Shown here in pieces: positions 4,553 through 6,130 of a DNA stretch of 6,130 nucleotides. The position numbers and the translations under genes were made by a program. The notes below the pieces were generated by a model, which did no database searches, had not been told where the DNA came from, and saw only the letters and a program-made list of their open reading frames with translations. Where the stretch lies: assembly GCA_022848805.1 (NCBI GenBank), contig JAJISI010000077.1, positions 1-6,130 of the forward strand, given 5' to 3'. How positions within the stretch are numbered: the stretch's first letter is position 1; the number at the start of each line of letters is the position of its first letter. The stretch comes from Thermoplasmatota archaeon (GTDB taxonomy: Archaea > Thermoplasmatota > Thermoplasmata > UBA10834).

Positions 4553-5658
4553 GATTGATACACATCTCGGATACGCATCTTGGTTTTTCAGCGTACACCA
4601 AGACAGACCCTGCATCGGGGATGAACCAGCGAGAGGCCGATTTCTACGACGCGTTCGTACAAGGAGTGGATAGAGCCATCGAGCTCAGGCCAGACCTAGT
4701 GGTGCACTCGGGCGACCTGTTCGACACGGTTCGTCCCCAGAACCGTGCCATCGATGTCGCCCTCAAGCAACTCATCAAATTTTCGGAGGCGGGAATCGAG
4801 GTGGTGTTGATAAGCGGAAACCACTCGACACCTAGGCTACTGGAAACGGGCAACATATTCAGAATCTTCGAGCACCTTGACAACATACACCCGATTCATG
4901 AACCGGGAGTGACGACCATCGTCTCCGGAGATGCGACCGTTCATGCGGTGCCACACTCCGCCAACCCGCCCATGAGTGCGGCCCTCGCTAAACTACGGCC
5001 GTCACGGGAGACGAAATACAACCTGCTCGCCCTCCACGCAGGCATAGACGGGGCTAGCAGGTACCGGATGGACGAGTTCAACGAACAGATAGTCACCCCG
5101 AAGATGATCCCGGAGGAGATGGACTACGTGGCGCTAGGCCACTTCCACAGATTCTCTGAGGTCCGTAAGATGATGTATTACTCCGGATCGACTGAGAGGA
5201 ACGGGTTCGGAGAAGTGGGGCAGCAGAAAGGATTCGTGGAGGTCGACCTCGAACGCGAGTCGGTGAAATTCCACGAGCTCAAGACGAGAGACATGATCGA
5301 CCTATCGCCGGTAGACGCGAAGAGCCTCACCGCCACTGAAGTCACGGCGGACGTGAGACGGAGGATCGAAGAGGGGGACCTCTCAGGGAAGATTGCGAGA
5401 CTCATCGTCAATAACGTGGCAACAGAAGCAATCCGTTCGCTCGACGTCCCGGCAATGAGGCGATATGGAGCGGCCGCCCTTCACTTCGAGCTGAAGGTCG
5501 AGCGCGCAGAAGCGACGAAGCATGTCGGCACAGACTCAGCTACGATAGGTACACTAGCGAACGAGTACCGGCGCTTCGTGGAAGGAATGGATGTGAGTGA
5601 TGAGAAGAGACAGAGGTTGCTCATTCTGGGGTCGCCCTATTTCGCCGAAGAGGAGTGA
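4549..5658 (+). CDS. mre11: DNA double-strand-break repair nuclease Mre11
   Basis: This is a Mn-dependent metallophosphoesterase nuclease that partners Rad50 to open and resect DNA ends. The 369-aa protein has all metal-binding motifs in order: HISDTHLG (5-12; Asp8, His10), HSGDLFD (53-59; Asp56), SGNHS (89-93; Asn91, His92), LHAG (162-165; His163) and GHFH (197-200; His198, His200). After them comes the YYSGSTERNGFGE segment, then the capping domain, and a short C-terminal helical tail likely to contact Rad50. Motif III reads GNHS, not the common GNHD; the metal ligand Asn and catalytic His remain. The start at 4549 puts DTHLG at the usual residue 8, and no other in-frame start lies nearby upstream. 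rad50 follows after two bases, so the two genes are almost certainly one operon. Confidence 0.96.
   Translation: MRLIHISDTHLGFSAYTKTDPASGMNQREADFYDAFVQGVDRAIELRPDLVVHSGDLFDTVRPQNRAIDVALKQLIKFSEAGIEVVLISGNHSTPRLLETGNIFRIFEHLDNIHPIHEPGVTTIVSGDATVHAVPHSANPPMSAALAKLRPSRETKYNLLALHAGIDGASRYRMDEFNEQIVTPKMIPEEMDYVALGHFHRFSEVRKMMYYSGSTERNGFGEVGQQKGFVEVDLERESVKFHELKTRDMIDLSPVDAKSLTATEVTADVRRRIEEGDLSGKIARLIVNNVATEAIRSLDVPAMRRYGAAALHFELKVERAEATKHVGTDSATIGTLANEYRRFVEGMDVSDEKRQRLLILGSPYFAEEE
5652..5658 (+). promoter_or_regulatory. Ribosome binding site of rad50
   Basis: GGAGTGA at the very end of mre11 resembles the archaeal anti-Shine-Dalgarno complement GGAGGTGA. Its GGAG core ends 5 nt before the rad50 ATG at 5661. 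This supports that start and coupled translation from mre11, whose stop codon is part of the site. Confidence 0.6.
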
Positions 5659-5660
5659 CG

Positions 5661-6130
5661 ATGAAGATATCATACCTGGAGTTGAAGAATTACAGGAAGT
5701 TCAGAGATCTCAAGCTTCAGCTCCCGGACGGGGTTATCGGCATCCTCGGCCTGAACGGCGCTGGGAAGACCACCATAATCGAAGCGGTCGCGTGGTCCCT
5801 GTTCGGCAATGTCGAAGAGGTCGTCAGGACGAACAGGGAGAGCGTACGACGGCTCGGAGTGAGTCGCACGGACAAGGTCTCTGTCGTGCTTGAGTTCGAT
5901 CTCGACGGGACAGAGTACAGGCTGGAGCGCGAGATGGGTGGCAGGAACCTTTCGATGAAGGCGCTGCTAAGGTCAAAAGGGGATATTATTGCCGAAGGAG
6001 ACCGGGCTGTGAAGTCGAAGGTTCAGGACCTCGTCGGCATGGATCACAAATCGTTCTTCACTTCGGTTTTCGCGAGACAGAAGGAACTCAATGAGCTACA
6101 GAACTTCGCGCCTGCAGAGAGGAAGAAAGT
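5661..6130 (+). CDS. rad50: DNA repair ATPase Rad50, N-terminal part
   Basis: Rad50 is an SMC-like ABC ATPase that forms the Mre11-Rad50 complex. The first 156 residues are present before the window ends. They show the opening strand MKISYLELKNYRKF and the Walker A motif GLNGAGKTT (30-38). EAVAWSLFG (41-49) follows, then the lobe-I sheet VVLEFDLDGTEYRLERE (75-91) and the Q-loop region SVFARQKELNEL with Gln140. The coiled coil would begin at about residue 150. The zinc hook, signature motif and Walker B lie outside the window. The gap from mre11 is two bases. The residues are also compatible with an SbcC-like label, but the Mre11 partner and archaeal setting favour Rad50. Confidence 0.95.
   Translation, partial: MKISYLELKNYRKFRDLKLQLPDGVIGILGLNGAGKTTIIEAVAWSLFGNVEEVVRTNRESVRRLGVSRTDKVSVVLEFDLDGTEYRLEREMGGRNLSMKALLRSKGDIIAEGDRAVKSKVQDLVGMDHKSFFTSVFARQKELNELQNFAPAERKK

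Noticed and set aside
4344..4601. Minus-strand 85-codon frame across the spacer and the mre11 start
   Set aside because: It runs antisense to the mre11 promoter and first codons, has a Cys/Trp/Pro-rich chance-like translation and no promoter of its own.
5597..5893. Plus-strand frame spanning the end of mre11 and start of rad50
   Set aside because: It is out of frame with both conserved proteins. The Walker A region is clear only in the rad50 frame from 5661.
1..6130. CRISPR arrays, insertion sequences, tRNA or rRNA genes
   Set aside because: No spaced direct repeats, transposase motifs with terminal repeats, or tRNA-like T-loop/cloverleaf patterns were seen on either strand.

Overview
The window looks like a piece of an archaeal chromosome. 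It carries an archaeal/eukaryotic-type tRNA m1G37 methyltransferase (Trm5), an archaeal diphthine synthase (DphB) and an Mre11-Rad50 pair. Several genes have a TATA-like element about 25 nt before the start codon and no clear Shine-Dalgarno sequence, which fits leaderless archaeal transcripts. A euryarchaeal lineage, perhaps Thermoplasmatota, is my inference from gene content and style. No rRNA or other phylogenetic marker here proves it.

Layout. Bases 1-124 appear to hold the 3' end of an unidentified plus-strand gene that overlaps the end of trm5. trm5 (97-1101, minus) and dphB (1200-2027, plus) are divergent across about 100 bp that seems to hold both promoters. dphB converges on a minus-strand gene (2116-3144) for a C45/isopenicillin-N-acyltransferase-like Ntn hydrolase. 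The reading frame of that gene clearly continues upstream to an ATG at 3207, interrupted by one in-frame TAG at 3154-3156. Next is a 169-bp spacer (3208-3376) with a promoter-like motif and a possible small folded element. It is followed by a minus-strand divergent FtsZ/tubulin-superfamily gene (3377-4297) whose nucleotide-binding and T7 loops are degenerate. A 251-bp divergent spacer holds the promoters of the FtsZ-like gene and of mre11. mre11 (4549-5658) and rad50 (from 5661, cut by the window end) are tightly linked on the plus strand.

How the genes relate. Trm5 and DphB both serve translation: one modifies tRNA position 37, the other builds diphthamide on elongation factor 2. Mre11 and Rad50 form the DNA double-strand-break processing nuclease/ATPase. 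The Ntn hydrolase and the FtsZ-like protein lie between these housekeeping blocks. Their promoter regions share an almost identical sequence, so they may be expressed together, but their substrate and cellular role cannot be read from the sequence.

The most unusual points are: the amber codon inside a conserved N-terminal motif of the C45 enzyme (pyrrolysine recoding, a recent nonsense mutation, or an error); the FtsZ-like protein with lost catalytic loops; and a ten-codon ORF that starts where the mre11 transcript is predicted to start and ends in an ATGA overlap with mre11.
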